Below are positions 44,188 through 53,465 of a stretch of DNA of 64,000 bases, in pieces. Source of the stretch: Thalassobius sp. Cn5-15. Its GTDB lineage: Bacteria; Pseudomonadota; Alphaproteobacteria; Rhodobacterales; Rhodobacteraceae. The stretch lies in NCBI RefSeq assembly GCF_022347685.1, contig NZ_JAKRGF010000003.1:310001-374000 (forward strand), given 5' to 3'. The position numbers and the translations under genes are program-made. Positions within the stretch are counted from its first letter, which is position 1; the number at the start of each line of letters is the position of its first letter. A model generated the notes under the pieces. That model made no database searches. It worked only from the letters and a program-made list of their open reading frames with translations, and was not told the origin of the DNA.

Positions 44188-44655
44188 TCAGGCGATCGCG
44201 CGGTAGCGATCTTCGATATCGGCGGCCATGCTCGCGATACGGGTGTGAAAACCCTTGTTCATCTTGGTACGGGCAAGCTTCAGCGACTGTAATAACAGGC
44301 GTGCGGCCAGTGTGTGCGCCTCTAGCGTCACTTCAAAGGACAGGCGCGTGCGGTCACGCGACATCGCCACCAGTTCCACATCCACACGAATCCCAAGACC
44401 GGTGCCATCGCCGCGAAACCGCATCACATTGGGTGCATCATATTCTGTCAGCGTCAGGACCACATCGCGCGGCTTACCACGGTAGTCGAACTGAATCTCC
44501 CATTCCATCCCCTCGCCGGTGGTGTGCAGCATATCGCGTCGCTCCACCTCGACCCCCCGGCGCAGGGCAGCGCGTTCGAACGCCTCAAAATCAGTCATCA
44601 TGGCAAAGACATGATCAATCGGGACGTCTACGTCTTCCTTAGCTGAAAAAATCAT
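44188..44655 (-). CDS. SRPBCC family protein
   Basis: A 155-aa protein with the START/SRPBCC beta-grip fold: it begins MIFSAKEDVDVPIDHVFAMMTDFEAFERAALRRGVEVER, continues WEIQFDYRGKPRDVVLTLTEYDAPNVMRFRGDGTGLGIRVDVELVAMSRDRTRLSFEVTLEA and ends with a long helix (LLLQSLKLARTKMNKGFHTRIASMAADIEDRY). Such proteins bind hydrophobic ligands or take part in coenzyme Q and lipid handling. The ligand is unknown. It lies downstream of nudC on the same strand (69-base gap). Confidence 0.82.
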   Translation of the reverse strand: MIFSAKEDVDVPIDHVFAMMTDFEAFERAALRRGVEVERRDMLHTTGEGMEWEIQFDYRGKPRDVVLTLTEYDAPNVMRFRGDGTGLGIRVDVELVAMSRDRTRLSFEVTLEAHTLAARLLLQSLKLARTKMNKGFHTRIASMAADIEDRYRAIA

Positions 44656-44724
44656 TCAAATCCTACTGTTCTGATGTCGCCGGGGTGGGCGATATGTGCA
44701 TGCGTTTCAGATGTATATCTTGTC

Positions 44725-45687
44725 TTAATCCAGCTTGTCTGCAAGCCAGTTCCGCAACAAAAACTGCGCGATTGCGCCTTTCCGCGCAGGTTTCAACTGA
44801 GGGTGGCGATCGGAGAAGGCAAGCATAACCTCTTCACGGCTAAACCACCGTGCATCCTCGATTTCATGAGGGTCAATGGTGATCTGATCCCCCAGTGCCT
44901 CGCCTGCGCAGCCCACCATCAGCGAATTGGGAAAGGCCCAGGGCTGGCTGGCCAGATAGCGCACATCACCGACCATGACACCGGCCTCTTCCCAGACCTC
45001 GCGGCGCGTCGCTGCCTCCAGCGTTTCACCGGGTTCCACAAAACCGGCAAGCAGGGAATACATCCCCTCAGGCCAGCCGGGAGAACGCCCCATCAACACG
45101 CGATTGCCACGGGTGATCAGCATGATCACCACCGGATCGGTGCGCGGAAAGTGCGAGGCACCACAGCTGCCGCAATCACGTTGCCATCCGGCCTGCGTCA
45201 CATCACTGCGCGCACCGCAACGGGCGCAGAACCTATGGGTGCGGTGCCAATTCAGCAACGCCCGTGCAGTCGCCGCCAATTCCGCATCACGGGCATCAAG
45301 CCCTGCCATTACCATCCGCAACTCAACAAACTGTGCCTCAGGCACATCAATGTGCTGTTGGCGTGACTTGTCGGTAAAAGCATCCAGCGCCAGCCCTTCA
45401 GTCTCTTCCGGATGCCAACGAGAGATATCATGGGCAAAAATGGCATCGCCCGCCTCATCAAGTCCTAAAAACAGCGGGGCCTCAGCCGCATGGGACAATA
45501 CCGGATGATCCATTGCCACCCGCAACAGCTGCACAGCGTCGTCAGGATTCTGAACCAAAGGCTTACCTCGCCACAGCACGATCGAACGGCTGCCAGCAAG
45601 GGTATGCAGGGCGGAGACATCAGCGCGGCGATGCGCCGCCCGGTCCAGCCCCGATCCCCCGAAACTGACTGTTTCTGCATCTTTCAC
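44725..45687 (-). CDS. nudC: NAD(+) diphosphatase / NADH pyrophosphatase NudC
   Basis: A 320-aa Nudix hydrolase. Zinc-ribbon cysteines are in FCARCGARSDVTQAGWQRDCGSCGASHFPRTDPV. The Nudix box is GFVEPGETLEAATRREVWEEAGVMVG, followed by the NudC-specific SQPWAFPNSLM. It cleaves NADH or NAD to NMN(H) and AMP, and may also de-cap NAD-RNA. GTG at 45687 is proposed as start because GGAGGG lies just upstream and the resulting MKDAETVSFGGSG fits the family; an ATG at 45711 is the alternative. Confidence 0.92.
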   Translation of the reverse strand: MKDAETVSFGGSGLDRAAHRRADVSALHTLAGSRSIVLWRGKPLVQNPDDAVQLLRVAMDHPVLSHAAEAPLFLGLDEAGDAIFAHDISRWHPEETEGLALDAFTDKSRQQHIDVPEAQFVELRMVMAGLDARDAELAATARALLNWHRTHRFCARCGARSDVTQAGWQRDCGSCGASHFPRTDPVVIMLITRGNRVLMGRSPGWPEGMYSLLAGFVEPGETLEAATRREVWEEAGVMVGDVRYLASQPWAFPNSLMVGCAGEALGDQITIDPHEIEDARWFSREEVMLAFSDRHPQLKPARKGAIAQFLLRNWLADKLD

Positions 45688-45824
45688 CCGCTGCCCTCCT
45701 GCACACGTCACTTAGTGACGGAACGATAGAGCCTGCATAGGGAAACGGAAAGCCACGAATGCGCGACCTATGACGGAACAGCAGTACGGGCAAAAACCAT
45801 CTTTTGCTTGCTGTGAATTTCATA

Positions 45825-45842
45825 AATACTACCATAAGTATT
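45825..45842. promoter_or_regulatory. Inverted repeat overlapping the leader of the nucleotidase gene
   Basis: AATACT and AGTATT arms flank a 6-base centre, ending 17 bases before the proposed start at 45860. It is AT-rich within a GC-rich region and may be an operator or leader hairpin. No regulator can be named. Confidence 0.35.
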
Positions 45843-45859
45843 CAAAAGGGATGTATGAC

Positions 45860-47779
45860 ATGCCCCCACAGACCCCTTGCGAAGACGCCCAGCGGCCACT
45901 TCAACACGACCTGCACGACTTCAGCTCTGTGACCACAGCCTCTTTGCGCATTCTGCACACGTCCGACCTCCACGGACAATTACACGGATACAACTACGGG
46001 CTGGACCGCGACGGCCCGCCTGCAGGGCTGTGCCACCTCGCGCCGCTGATTGCCAAACAGCGGCAAGAGGCAGATGCATGTCTGCTGTTTGACAGCGGGG
46101 ACTTCCTCACGGGCACATTGATGGCAGCCCCGGATGTGCTGCAGACCGTACCACGCGACCAGCGCACACTGGGCTACTTTCCAATTGTCGGCATGATGAA
46201 CCGTCTGGGATATGATGCAGTGGCCCTCGGCAATCACGAATTTGACAACGGGCAGCGCGCGCTGCCGCCCTTGATACATCAGGCCGCGTTCCCGCTGGTG
46301 CTCAGCAATCTGGTAACAGCCGAAGGCGTTGCAAAACCGCTGCACAGCCTGCCGCAACAACTGCTGCTTCGACGCAGCCTCACCTGCAAGGACGGGAACA
46401 TACGCAAACTGTCGATCGGGGTGATCGGCCTGACACCCGTGCAAACGCCGGAATGGACAATGCCGGGCCAAGCTGACTGTCTGACACTAGCGCCCATGGC
46501 CAAAGCCGCCAGCAGCGCCGCGCAATCCCTGAGACAGCAGGGGGCGGATCTGGTTATTGCGATTGCCCACACCGGCATCGGCGACGAAAAACAAATCACA
46601 CCACCGGATCAATCTGCCCTGCAGATCGCTCAAGAGGCGGACATCGATGCTTTGCTGTGCGGCCATCAACATCATTGTTTTCCCACACCGCAATCCGCAG
46701 GCAAAAACCCTGCGGACCAACCGTTACCCCCTAAAGGCCATCCTTTGATCGACGCCCATCGTGGCCGCATTGCCGGATGCCCTGCTACGATGCCCGGGTC
46801 CTTTGGCAGCCATCTGGGTCAGATCGATCTGACCCTCCGTCATGATCAAACCGGTTGGCGCGTGACCGCACAACGCAGTCGACTGCTGACCGCCGTGGCA
46901 ACAGCAGCCCCAAATCGCGATCTTGTTGCCCCCTACCACCGCGCCGCCCGCGACTTTGCCCGCCAGCCCGTCGCGCAAATGACCCGGACCCGACATTCCT
47001 ACTTTGCCCGTTTTGCCAATGACGGCAGTGTGCAGTTGCTGGCTAAGGCGCAGGCACATGCCGCGCGGCACCTGATCCAGGGCAGTTCGGACGAAAAGCT
47101 GCCGCTTGTCTCTGTCGCCACATCATTTCGCACCGGCGGCACCAACGGGCGGCGGGGGTATCTGCAGATCCCCGCTGGCCCGCTAAATAGGCATCACCTG
47201 ACCGAGCTCTACCCTTTTGAGGATCAACTTTGCCTGACCCGCCTCACAGGACAGGATCTACGACTGTGGATGGAACATAGTGCACGCAATTTTCACACCA
47301 TCGTCCCCGGCCGACCGGATCAGCCGCTGCTGAATCCGGAAGTGCCCGGTTACCTCTTTGATCACTTTCTGGGGCTGACGTATGAATTCGACCTGACCGC
47401 GCAACCTGGCAATCGCGTGCGGAACCTGCGCTGGCAGGGTCAGGGACTTAAGGACGACCAGATTATCCTGACGGTCGGCAATAGTTTCCGTATGAGTCAT
47501 GCAGGAGGCCTGCCGAAACGGCAGACCAGCGTCCCAACCGGACTGTCTATCCATGCGGTGCTAGAGCGATATTTTACCTCCGCTCATTGGCGTCGCACGG
47601 AAAGTCGCGGCAAAGGGCAAACAGCCGAGATCTGGCGTTTCACCAAGATCGGCAACACCTCCGTCCTCGTCCCCACGGTATTGCCAGCCCTCAACCATCT
47701 GGAGGGTATCGCGCATCTGTCGCCAGAGGCTCAGGCTGCAACGCCGCCCGGATCCGTCCAGCTGAAACTACACCTCTGA
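45860..47779 (+). CDS. 5'-nucleotidase / 2',3'-cyclic phosphodiesterase family protein
   Basis: A 639-aa two-domain metallophosphoesterase. N-terminal motifs: LRILHTSDLHGQLHGYNYG, CLLFDSGDFLTGTLM, GYDAVALGNHEFDNG, VIAIAHTGIGDE and DALLCGHQHHCFP, the dinuclear metal ligands of the CpdB/UshA family. The C-terminal domain has GGTNGRRGYLQIPAGPLNRHHLTELYPFEDQLCLTRLTGQDLRLWMEHSA, the substrate-binding 5_nucleotid_C type. No signal peptide is visible, unlike the periplasmic E. coli enzymes. The start at 45860 is spaced well from AAAGGG; ATG 45851 is too close to it. Confidence 0.88.
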   Translation: MPPQTPCEDAQRPLQHDLHDFSSVTTASLRILHTSDLHGQLHGYNYGLDRDGPPAGLCHLAPLIAKQRQEADACLLFDSGDFLTGTLMAAPDVLQTVPRDQRTLGYFPIVGMMNRLGYDAVALGNHEFDNGQRALPPLIHQAAFPLVLSNLVTAEGVAKPLHSLPQQLLLRRSLTCKDGNIRKLSIGVIGLTPVQTPEWTMPGQADCLTLAPMAKAASSAAQSLRQQGADLVIAIAHTGIGDEKQITPPDQSALQIAQEADIDALLCGHQHHCFPTPQSAGKNPADQPLPPKGHPLIDAHRGRIAGCPATMPGSFGSHLGQIDLTLRHDQTGWRVTAQRSRLLTAVATAAPNRDLVAPYHRAARDFARQPVAQMTRTRHSYFARFANDGSVQLLAKAQAHAARHLIQGSSDEKLPLVSVATSFRTGGTNGRRGYLQIPAGPLNRHHLTELYPFEDQLCLTRLTGQDLRLWMEHSARNFHTIVPGRPDQPLLNPEVPGYLFDHFLGLTYEFDLTAQPGNRVRNLRWQGQGLKDDQIILTVGNSFRMSHAGGLPKRQTSVPTGLSIHAVLERYFTSAHWRRTESRGKGQTAEIWRFTKIGNTSVLVPTVLPALNHLEGIAHLSPEAQAATPPGSVQLKLHL

Positions 47780-47848
47780 ACAGGACAATCCCATCCGCCG
47801 ACCCACGCGCCCCCTTGCAACAGCTGCGTCCCTGACCTATATCGCCCT

Positions 47849-47945
47849 TGAGAGGTTGGCGCGGGCGAGCGCCTCGCCAACCCGGTCAGATCCGGAAGGA
47901 AGCAGCCGTAACGAGCCCCGCTTGGGTCGTTGTCCAGCCTCTCAC
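47849..47945 (+). ncRNA. ffs: Signal recognition particle RNA (4.5S, bacterial small type)
   Basis: Terminal stem GAGAGGTTGG (47850-47859) pairs with CCAGCCTCTC (47934-47943). The apical domain has GTCAGATCCGGAAGGAAGCAGCCGTAACGA with the GGAA tetraloop and the conserved internal loops; TGGGTCGTTGTCCAGCC closes the other side. The RNA works with Ffh in protein targeting. It lies between the nucleotidase gene and rsgA, on the same strand as both. Confidence 0.97.
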
Positions 47946-48077
47946 CTACCCTCACTCAATGCAGCGAAAATGGCATGGGACCGAACAGGTCCCCGCAGTC
48001 ACCCTGCATTTGCTTGCGCTTGCGGACAAAACACGCATGCTGCGCAGCACTGAATGATACGCAACCAAGAGGATCCC

Positions 48078-49199
48078 GTGAGCGTCCATAACCTTGCAGA
48101 TCTGGGGTGGAGCCCGTTTTTCGCCGATCAATTCGAGGCGAAGACCGATTCGGGCCTGATCCCTGTGCGCGCCGCCACGGTGCAGCGCAGTCTGGCCCGG
48201 GGCTTGGGCGCAGATGGTATGACACGGCTGATTTTTCCCAGTGACATCAGCGCATCAGATTTGGCTGTCGGCGACTGGATCTTGATTGATCCTGAAACCC
48301 ATATGATCTGCCGCGTTTTGGACCGGCATTCCAAACTCAGCCGTCGCGCAGCAGGGGTAGAAGCGAAATCACAGCTCTTGGCTGCCAATCTGGACACATT
48401 GTTCATCACCACCTCCTGCAATGAGGATTTCAACCCCGCCCGCATCGAACGTTATCTGGTGCTAGCGCTTGATGCGGATGTGACACCGGTGCTGGTACTG
48501 ACCAAATCCGACCTGACTGATGAGGCCGGCCGCTATCTGAAAGAGGCGCAGGACATCTCGCCCAAATTTGCCGATGTGCTGTGCATCAATGCCACGATAG
48601 CGGATGGTGTGGCGACGCTGGAACGCTGGTGCGGCGCGGGGCAAACGGTCGCCTTTGTCGGCTCTTCAGGCGTGGGAAAATCAACGCTGATCAACTCGCT
48701 GACAGAGGCCGCGCAGGCCACCGCCGGTATCCGTGAAACTGATGCCAAGGGACGGCACACCACCACCTCACGCTCACTGCATTTTGCCAATGCAGGTGGC
48801 ATGGTGATCGACATGCCGGGGATGCGCGAACTCGGGCTGCATGACGTCGCTGGCGGCATCGCCGAACTGTTTGATGACATCACCGAACTTGCCACCACCT
48901 GCAAGTTTCGCAATTGCGCCCATGTGTCGGAACCCGGCTGCGCAGTGCTGGCCGCGATGGACGCCGGCGAAATTTCAGAAACACGACTGGACCGCTGGCG
49001 CAAACTACATGCCGAGGATCAGCTAAATTCTCAAACCATGGGACAAACCCGCCGTCGGGCCAAGGAAATCACCCGTCAGCACAACGCCACGCTAGAGGCG
49101 CAATACCGGATGAAGGGCAAACGTCAGCCGACAGAAGGCAACAGCAAAGGCAGCAAAAGCAAGGGCGGTAAAGGCCGCGGGAAGAGCCGCAACCGCTAA
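48078..49199 (+). CDS. rsgA: Ribosome small-subunit-dependent GTPase RsgA
   Basis: A 373-aa circularly permuted GTPase that helps 30S maturation. Motif order is G4 (LTKSDLT), G1 (VGSSGVGKSTLINSL), G2 (TDAKGRHTTTSRSL) and G3 (DMPGMRELGL), as expected for the permutation. A C-terminal zinc site follows: CKFRNCAHVSEPGCAV. The tail is very basic (RMKGKRQPTEGNSKGSKSKGG), probably for rRNA binding. GTG at 48078 has AAGAGGA upstream and is preferred over ATG 48054, which has none. It is convergent with a phosphatase gene. Confidence 0.93.
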   Translation: MSVHNLADLGWSPFFADQFEAKTDSGLIPVRAATVQRSLARGLGADGMTRLIFPSDISASDLAVGDWILIDPETHMICRVLDRHSKLSRRAAGVEAKSQLLAANLDTLFITTSCNEDFNPARIERYLVLALDADVTPVLVLTKSDLTDEAGRYLKEAQDISPKFADVLCINATIADGVATLERWCGAGQTVAFVGSSGVGKSTLINSLTEAAQATAGIRETDAKGRHTTTSRSLHFANAGGMVIDMPGMRELGLHDVAGGIAELFDDITELATTCKFRNCAHVSEPGCAVLAAMDAGEISETRLDRWRKLHAEDQLNSQTMGQTRRRAKEITRQHNATLEAQYRMKGKRQPTEGNSKGSKSKGGKGRGKSRNR

Positions 49200-49202
49200 G
49201 GC

Positions 49203-49703
49203 TTAGCCGCCACGCAGTACCCGTCCGGTTTTGGCCCAGTGCATCTGCGCCTCTGTCTCGATCGCGCAGGGCCGTGCCTGCCGCAACCGCGCCAGTGCCG
49301 ACTCGGGTGTTTCACCCGCCTCGATCATCAGCCGCAACATCACCATACCGGACCGACCGCAACCGCCCATGCAATGGACAAGCACGCGACCGCCGCCACG
49401 CAGGGCGGCCAATGCAGTATCGCGCACCTCTGGCCATTGCTCGGCAAAAGCCTCATCCGGTACGCCATAGTCCGCTATCGGCAAATGCACCCACCGACTG
49501 CCCGCATCCGAAATGTCAGACCCCAAAATCGTTGCGCCTTCGGTCAGGAATTCCACCTCGGTCACCAGGGAAATCAGCATCGATGGCTTCCACTCCTTCA
49601 GATGCTCCAAATCCGCTGCGTAGGTGCCCCCCCGCCCCGGCAAAGGGCAGAGCGCCAGAATACCGCCGCCCACAGTGAGGGCATGCACAACAAAATCAGA
49701 CAT
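49203..49703 (-). CDS. Dual-specificity/tyrosine protein phosphatase family protein
   Basis: A 166-aa phosphatase. The P-loop VLVHCMGGCGRSGMV fits HCxxGxxRSG, with Cys as nucleophile; a general-acid Asp may lie in LPIADYGVPDEAF. The preceding region (LKEWKPSMLISLVTEVEFL) is typical of small bacterial cyclin-dependent kinase inhibitor 3-like phosphatases. The start at 49703 (MSDFVVHAL) has GGGAGG upstream; an ATG at 49721 is less likely. No partner kinase is adjacent. Confidence 0.87.
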   Translation of the reverse strand: MSDFVVHALTVGGGILALCPLPGRGGTYAADLEHLKEWKPSMLISLVTEVEFLTEGATILGSDISDAGSRWVHLPIADYGVPDEAFAEQWPEVRDTALAALRGGGRVLVHCMGGCGRSGMVMLRLMIEAGETPESALARLRQARPCAIETEAQMHWAKTGRVLRGG

Positions 49704-49840
49704 TGGCGTTGCCTCCCACAAGGCCGAAACGCAGACGAAGAACTTGCTTACACAATCGGCGTATGATGGGGCGCAAGGTGTGATGTGGCAAGCCTGAACC
49801 CCCGACGCCCCCCGTATTGACCGAGCCAGCCAGATGGGTC

Positions 49841-51385
49841 TTAGGCCAAACCGCCCTCAACCACCTGCTGCGGGTGTTCTTCGGCCCAATCGCGCAGAAA
49901 CTCTGTCACCGCCAGCTGTCCCGGCCACTCCAGCGCTTGTCGCGGTAGGTCAATGCCCTGCGCCAGCGCCAGTTCAAGACAAGCGATATGATCACGTGCT
50001 CCCCGCGCCGGGCAGTGTTCCGCCCCATGCACAATCGTGGACAACAAAGTACCGCCATAGCCGTTGACATGCGTCAGATCCGCACCGCATTCAATAAACA
50101 GCGCCATGACGTCTGGTATCCCCTCCCACGCAGCAATCTGCAAAGGTGTCAGGCTCTGGCCATCCACACCGTCGATCGGCAGGCCCAACGCCAGCAGCGT
50201 GCGCAAATGGTCACGGCCGCGATCCAAAGGGATGATCGCGTGCAAGAGGTTCTGATAGGCTTCAGGCAAAGCCGCCGGATCAAGTCGCACACCAGCAACA
50301 TGCCCCTCAACCGCCGCAGCCAGCACCTTTTCTACCGCGCTCAACTGCGGGGTGCCATGCGCCTCAATCGCCAATGCCAGCGCCTCATTGCCAAAGACCT
50401 TCGCATACCCATAGGCATTGGCACCCTGATAGCGCACCGATGGGTCTGCGCCCGCGCTCAGCAACAGATCAACCATCTCTGCGTCACACATCCGCCGCGC
50501 TGCCTGATGCAGGGTGGGAATGACCCACGGCATATCACCGCCCACAGGATCAGCGGTAAACTCATTCACATCCGCCCCCGCTGCCAGCAACAGGCGCACC
50601 GCCACGTGATCGTTGAAATCCAGCGCTCGCAACAGGGCGTTGGTGCCTTTGGGATCGGCACCGGCGCGCAGCAACATCTCTATCCCGCGGGTATGGCCCA
50701 GCTCTGTCGCGTGATAGAGGCTCTCCCCATCGTTGGGATCCGCGCCATGATCCAGCAGCCATTGCGCCAGCACCATGTTATTCGCATGCCCCAGCGCGCC
50801 ATATAGCACCGACAGCCCGTGCCCATCTGGCCCCGCCAATGCGTCATTCACATCGGCGCCATTGTCGATCAGCAGCTGCGCAATCTCCAGCATCGCAGCC
50901 TTTCTGTCCGGCCAAACATGGATCATCTTTGAGAAACACAAATGCACCATCGGGCTGCGCGGCCCCAAAGGCGCCACCGCAGCCGTCGGATCCGCAGCCA
51001 GGGCAGCGCGCACCACCTCAACATCATATAGTGCAATCGCACAGCCCAGCAGGCCATCCACCAGATCCGGCGTCTGAGCCAGCAAATGCTGCACCACTGC
51101 CCCCTGCCCGTTGGCCAGTGCCAGCTTCAACCGCTGCTGCCGTGCCGCGCGATCCAGCCCCATCGTTTCTGCCGCCAGTTTCAGTACGGGCCAACTGTTG
51201 AAATTCTGTTCGCGGGCAATGACATGCAGATAGTCCGCATGTTGCAACACCCGCGTATCTGTCCCAGCGTCAGAACGCGGCGGATGAATGCGCAGCCGTT
51301 CCAGCGCGCGTGCGTCGCCCGCCTGATGGTCCCTACGCAGCCGTTTGGCCGCACGGCGCAGTTTATCGAGTGAAAGATGTGTCAT
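49841..51385 (-). CDS. Large ankyrin-repeat protein
   Basis: A 514-aa soluble protein. At least six ankyrin-type units end in GAD-like turns (GADVND, GADPND, GADPKG, GADVNE, GADPSV, GADLTH) spread over residues 180-460. The N-terminal 80 residues are not repeats (LDKLRRAAKRLRRDHQAGDARALERLRIH, basic helices). No signal peptide or membrane helix is present, so it is probably cytoplasmic and mediates protein binding. It is divergent from dnaX with 288 bases between them, in which I see no further gene. Confidence 0.88.
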   Translation of the reverse strand: MTHLSLDKLRRAAKRLRRDHQAGDARALERLRIHPPRSDAGTDTRVLQHADYLHVIAREQNFNSWPVLKLAAETMGLDRAARQQRLKLALANGQGAVVQHLLAQTPDLVDGLLGCAIALYDVEVVRAALAADPTAAVAPLGPRSPMVHLCFSKMIHVWPDRKAAMLEIAQLLIDNGADVNDALAGPDGHGLSVLYGALGHANNMVLAQWLLDHGADPNDGESLYHATELGHTRGIEMLLRAGADPKGTNALLRALDFNDHVAVRLLLAAGADVNEFTADPVGGDMPWVIPTLHQAARRMCDAEMVDLLLSAGADPSVRYQGANAYGYAKVFGNEALALAIEAHGTPQLSAVEKVLAAAVEGHVAGVRLDPAALPEAYQNLLHAIIPLDRGRDHLRTLLALGLPIDGVDGQSLTPLQIAAWEGIPDVMALFIECGADLTHVNGYGGTLLSTIVHGAEHCPARGARDHIACLELALAQGIDLPRQALEWPGQLAVTEFLRDWAEEHPQQVVEGGLA

Positions 51386-51673
51386 CGGGTTCCCCTATTA
51401 TACGCCCATTGGTTCGCTGACACGGGCAGGAAAATCCGAAAATCGGTTTTCATATCATCAAAGGGAGGCAATCACGCTTTCCGCGAACCTGGGGGCCGTC
51501 CCTGATCGGCCTGTCCCTGCTTAACAAGCCATCCCCCTCTGGTGCAAGCCCCGCATATCCCCGCCCGCAAGGTACCAATCCGGTAGACGCGCCAGCACCC
51601 TTGGCCTACCCTAAGCGGCAGACGAATCCGCGCACCCTCAGGGACCGCCGCAAGCCCCCCGTGAAAGGCCGAC

Positions 51674-53461
51674 ATGAGCGACACCACCACCCCCGCCTAT
51701 CAGGTTCTGGCCCGCAAATACCGCCCGGAAACTTTTGCCGATCTGGTGGGACAGGATGCGATGGTGCGCACCCTGAAAAACGCGTTTGAGGCGGACCGGA
51801 TCGCGCAGGCCTTTGTGATGACGGGTATTCGCGGCATCGGCAAAACCACCACCGCACGGATTATTGCCAAGGGGATGAACTGTATCGGCCCAGACGGCAC
51901 CGGTGGGCCAACGACGGAACCCTGTGGCCAGTGCGAACATTGCACCGCCATCATGGAAGGCCGCCATGTTGACGTGATGGAAATGGACGCCGCATCACGC
52001 ACTGGTGTGAATGACATCCGTGAAATCATCGACTCGGTCCATTATCGCGCTGCTTCGGCCCGCTATAAGATCTACATCATCGATGAGGTTCACATGCTGT
52101 CAACCAGCGCGTTTAACGCGCTGCTGAAAACGCTGGAAGAGCCGCCGGCGCATGTGAAGTTCATTTTTGCCACCACCGAGATTCGCAAGGTCCCTGTCAC
52201 CGTCCTCAGCCGCTGTCAGCGCTTCGACCTGCGCCGGATTGAACCGGAACAGATGATCGGCCTGTTGCGCAAAATCGCGGGTGCCGAGAATGCGGAAATC
52301 AGCGATGACGCACTGGCGCTGATCACCCGTGCTGCCGAAGGATCTGCGCGGGATGCAACGTCGCTCTTAGATCAGGCAATCAGCCACGGGGCGGGCGAAA
52401 CCAGCGCCGATCAGGTCCGCGCCATGCTGGGTCTGGCCGATCGCGGCCGGGTTCTGGACCTCTACGATATGATCATGAAGGGCGATGCTGCTGCCGCACT
52501 GACCGAACTGGGATCACAATACGCCGATGGTGCAGACCCGATGGCGGTGCTGCGGGATCTGGCCGAGATCACGCATTGGATTTCCGTGGTGAAGATCACG
52601 CCCGAAGCGGCAGAGGACCCCACCGTCAGTCCCGATGAACGCGCCCGTGGTCAGGCGATGGCAGAGGCACTGCCGATGCGATCCATGACCCGCATGTGGC
52701 AGATGCTGCTGAAAGCACTGGATGAGGTCGCCAGCGCCCCCAACGCGATGATGGCCGCCGAAATGGCTGTGATCCGCCTGACGCATGTGGCCGACCTGCC
52801 CAGCCCGGAGGAATTGGTCAAACGCCTGAAGAATGCCACACCTCCGCCAATGCCCGGTGGCGGCGCCCCGATGGGTCCGAACGGTGGCGGCGGTGGCTAT
52901 GCACCGCAGGCGCAGGGCGGCATGGGCGGCGGCATGACCAACGCCCAAGGCGCGCCGATGGGTGGCGCCCCGATGGGAAATGGGGGGCCACAGGCGGCAT
53001 TGGCGCAGGATGTGCAAAACGCGCTGGCCCGCTATCCGACGTTTGAACATGTGGTCGAGCTGATCCGCGAACGCCGCGATATGAAGCTCTTGGTGCAGGT
53101 GGAAACCTATATGCGTCTGGCGAACTATCAGCCGGGCCGCATCGCCTATCAGCCGACATCCGATGCGCCGCAGGATCTGGCCAGCCGTCTGGGCCAAGCG
53201 CTACAAAGCTGGACCGGCAGCCGCTGGGTCATCACGCTGGTCAATGAGGGTGGCGCAGACACCATTGATGAAAAGCGCAACGCCAAACTGAACGCCCTCA
53301 AGGCCGAAGCAGAGGCGCACCCGATGATGCAAGCCATCCGCGCTGCCTTCCCTCAGTCGCGCATCACCAAGATCCGCACCCCCGAAGAACTGGCCGCCCA
53401 AGCCCAAGAGGATGCGCTGCAAGAGGTGGAGGACGAATGGGATCCCTTCGAGGAGGAGTGA
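51674..53461 (+). CDS. dnaX: DNA polymerase III subunit gamma/tau
   Basis: A 595-aa clamp-loader ATPase. It has YQVLARKYRPETFADLVGQ, Walker A GIRGIGKTTTARII (about residue 51), zinc cysteines in MNCIG...EPCGQCEHC, IYIIDEVHMLS (Walker B), the SRC motif LSRCQRFDLRRI and a C-terminal tau part (ARYPTFEHVVELIRERRDMKLLVQVE). A Gly/Pro/Met-rich linker of about 50 residues (392-440) separates the domains. It leads the probable order dnaX, phzF-like, ybaB, recR. Confidence 0.96.
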   Translation: MSDTTTPAYQVLARKYRPETFADLVGQDAMVRTLKNAFEADRIAQAFVMTGIRGIGKTTTARIIAKGMNCIGPDGTGGPTTEPCGQCEHCTAIMEGRHVDVMEMDAASRTGVNDIREIIDSVHYRAASARYKIYIIDEVHMLSTSAFNALLKTLEEPPAHVKFIFATTEIRKVPVTVLSRCQRFDLRRIEPEQMIGLLRKIAGAENAEISDDALALITRAAEGSARDATSLLDQAISHGAGETSADQVRAMLGLADRGRVLDLYDMIMKGDAAAALTELGSQYADGADPMAVLRDLAEITHWISVVKITPEAAEDPTVSPDERARGQAMAEALPMRSMTRMWQMLLKALDEVASAPNAMMAAEMAVIRLTHVADLPSPEELVKRLKNATPPPMPGGGAPMGPNGGGGGYAPQAQGGMGGGMTNAQGAPMGGAPMGNGGPQAALAQDVQNALARYPTFEHVVELIRERRDMKLLVQVETYMRLANYQPGRIAYQPTSDAPQDLASRLGQALQSWTGSRWVITLVNEGGADTIDEKRNAKLNALKAEAEAHPMMQAIRAAFPQSRITKIRTPEELAAQAQEDALQEVEDEWDPFEEE

Positions 53462-53465
53462 CCCT

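Noticed and set aside
51674-53461. Programmed frameshift in dnaX giving gamma
   Set aside because: No slippery A-AAA-AAG with downstream stem found near the linker; only a short A run near the 5' end.
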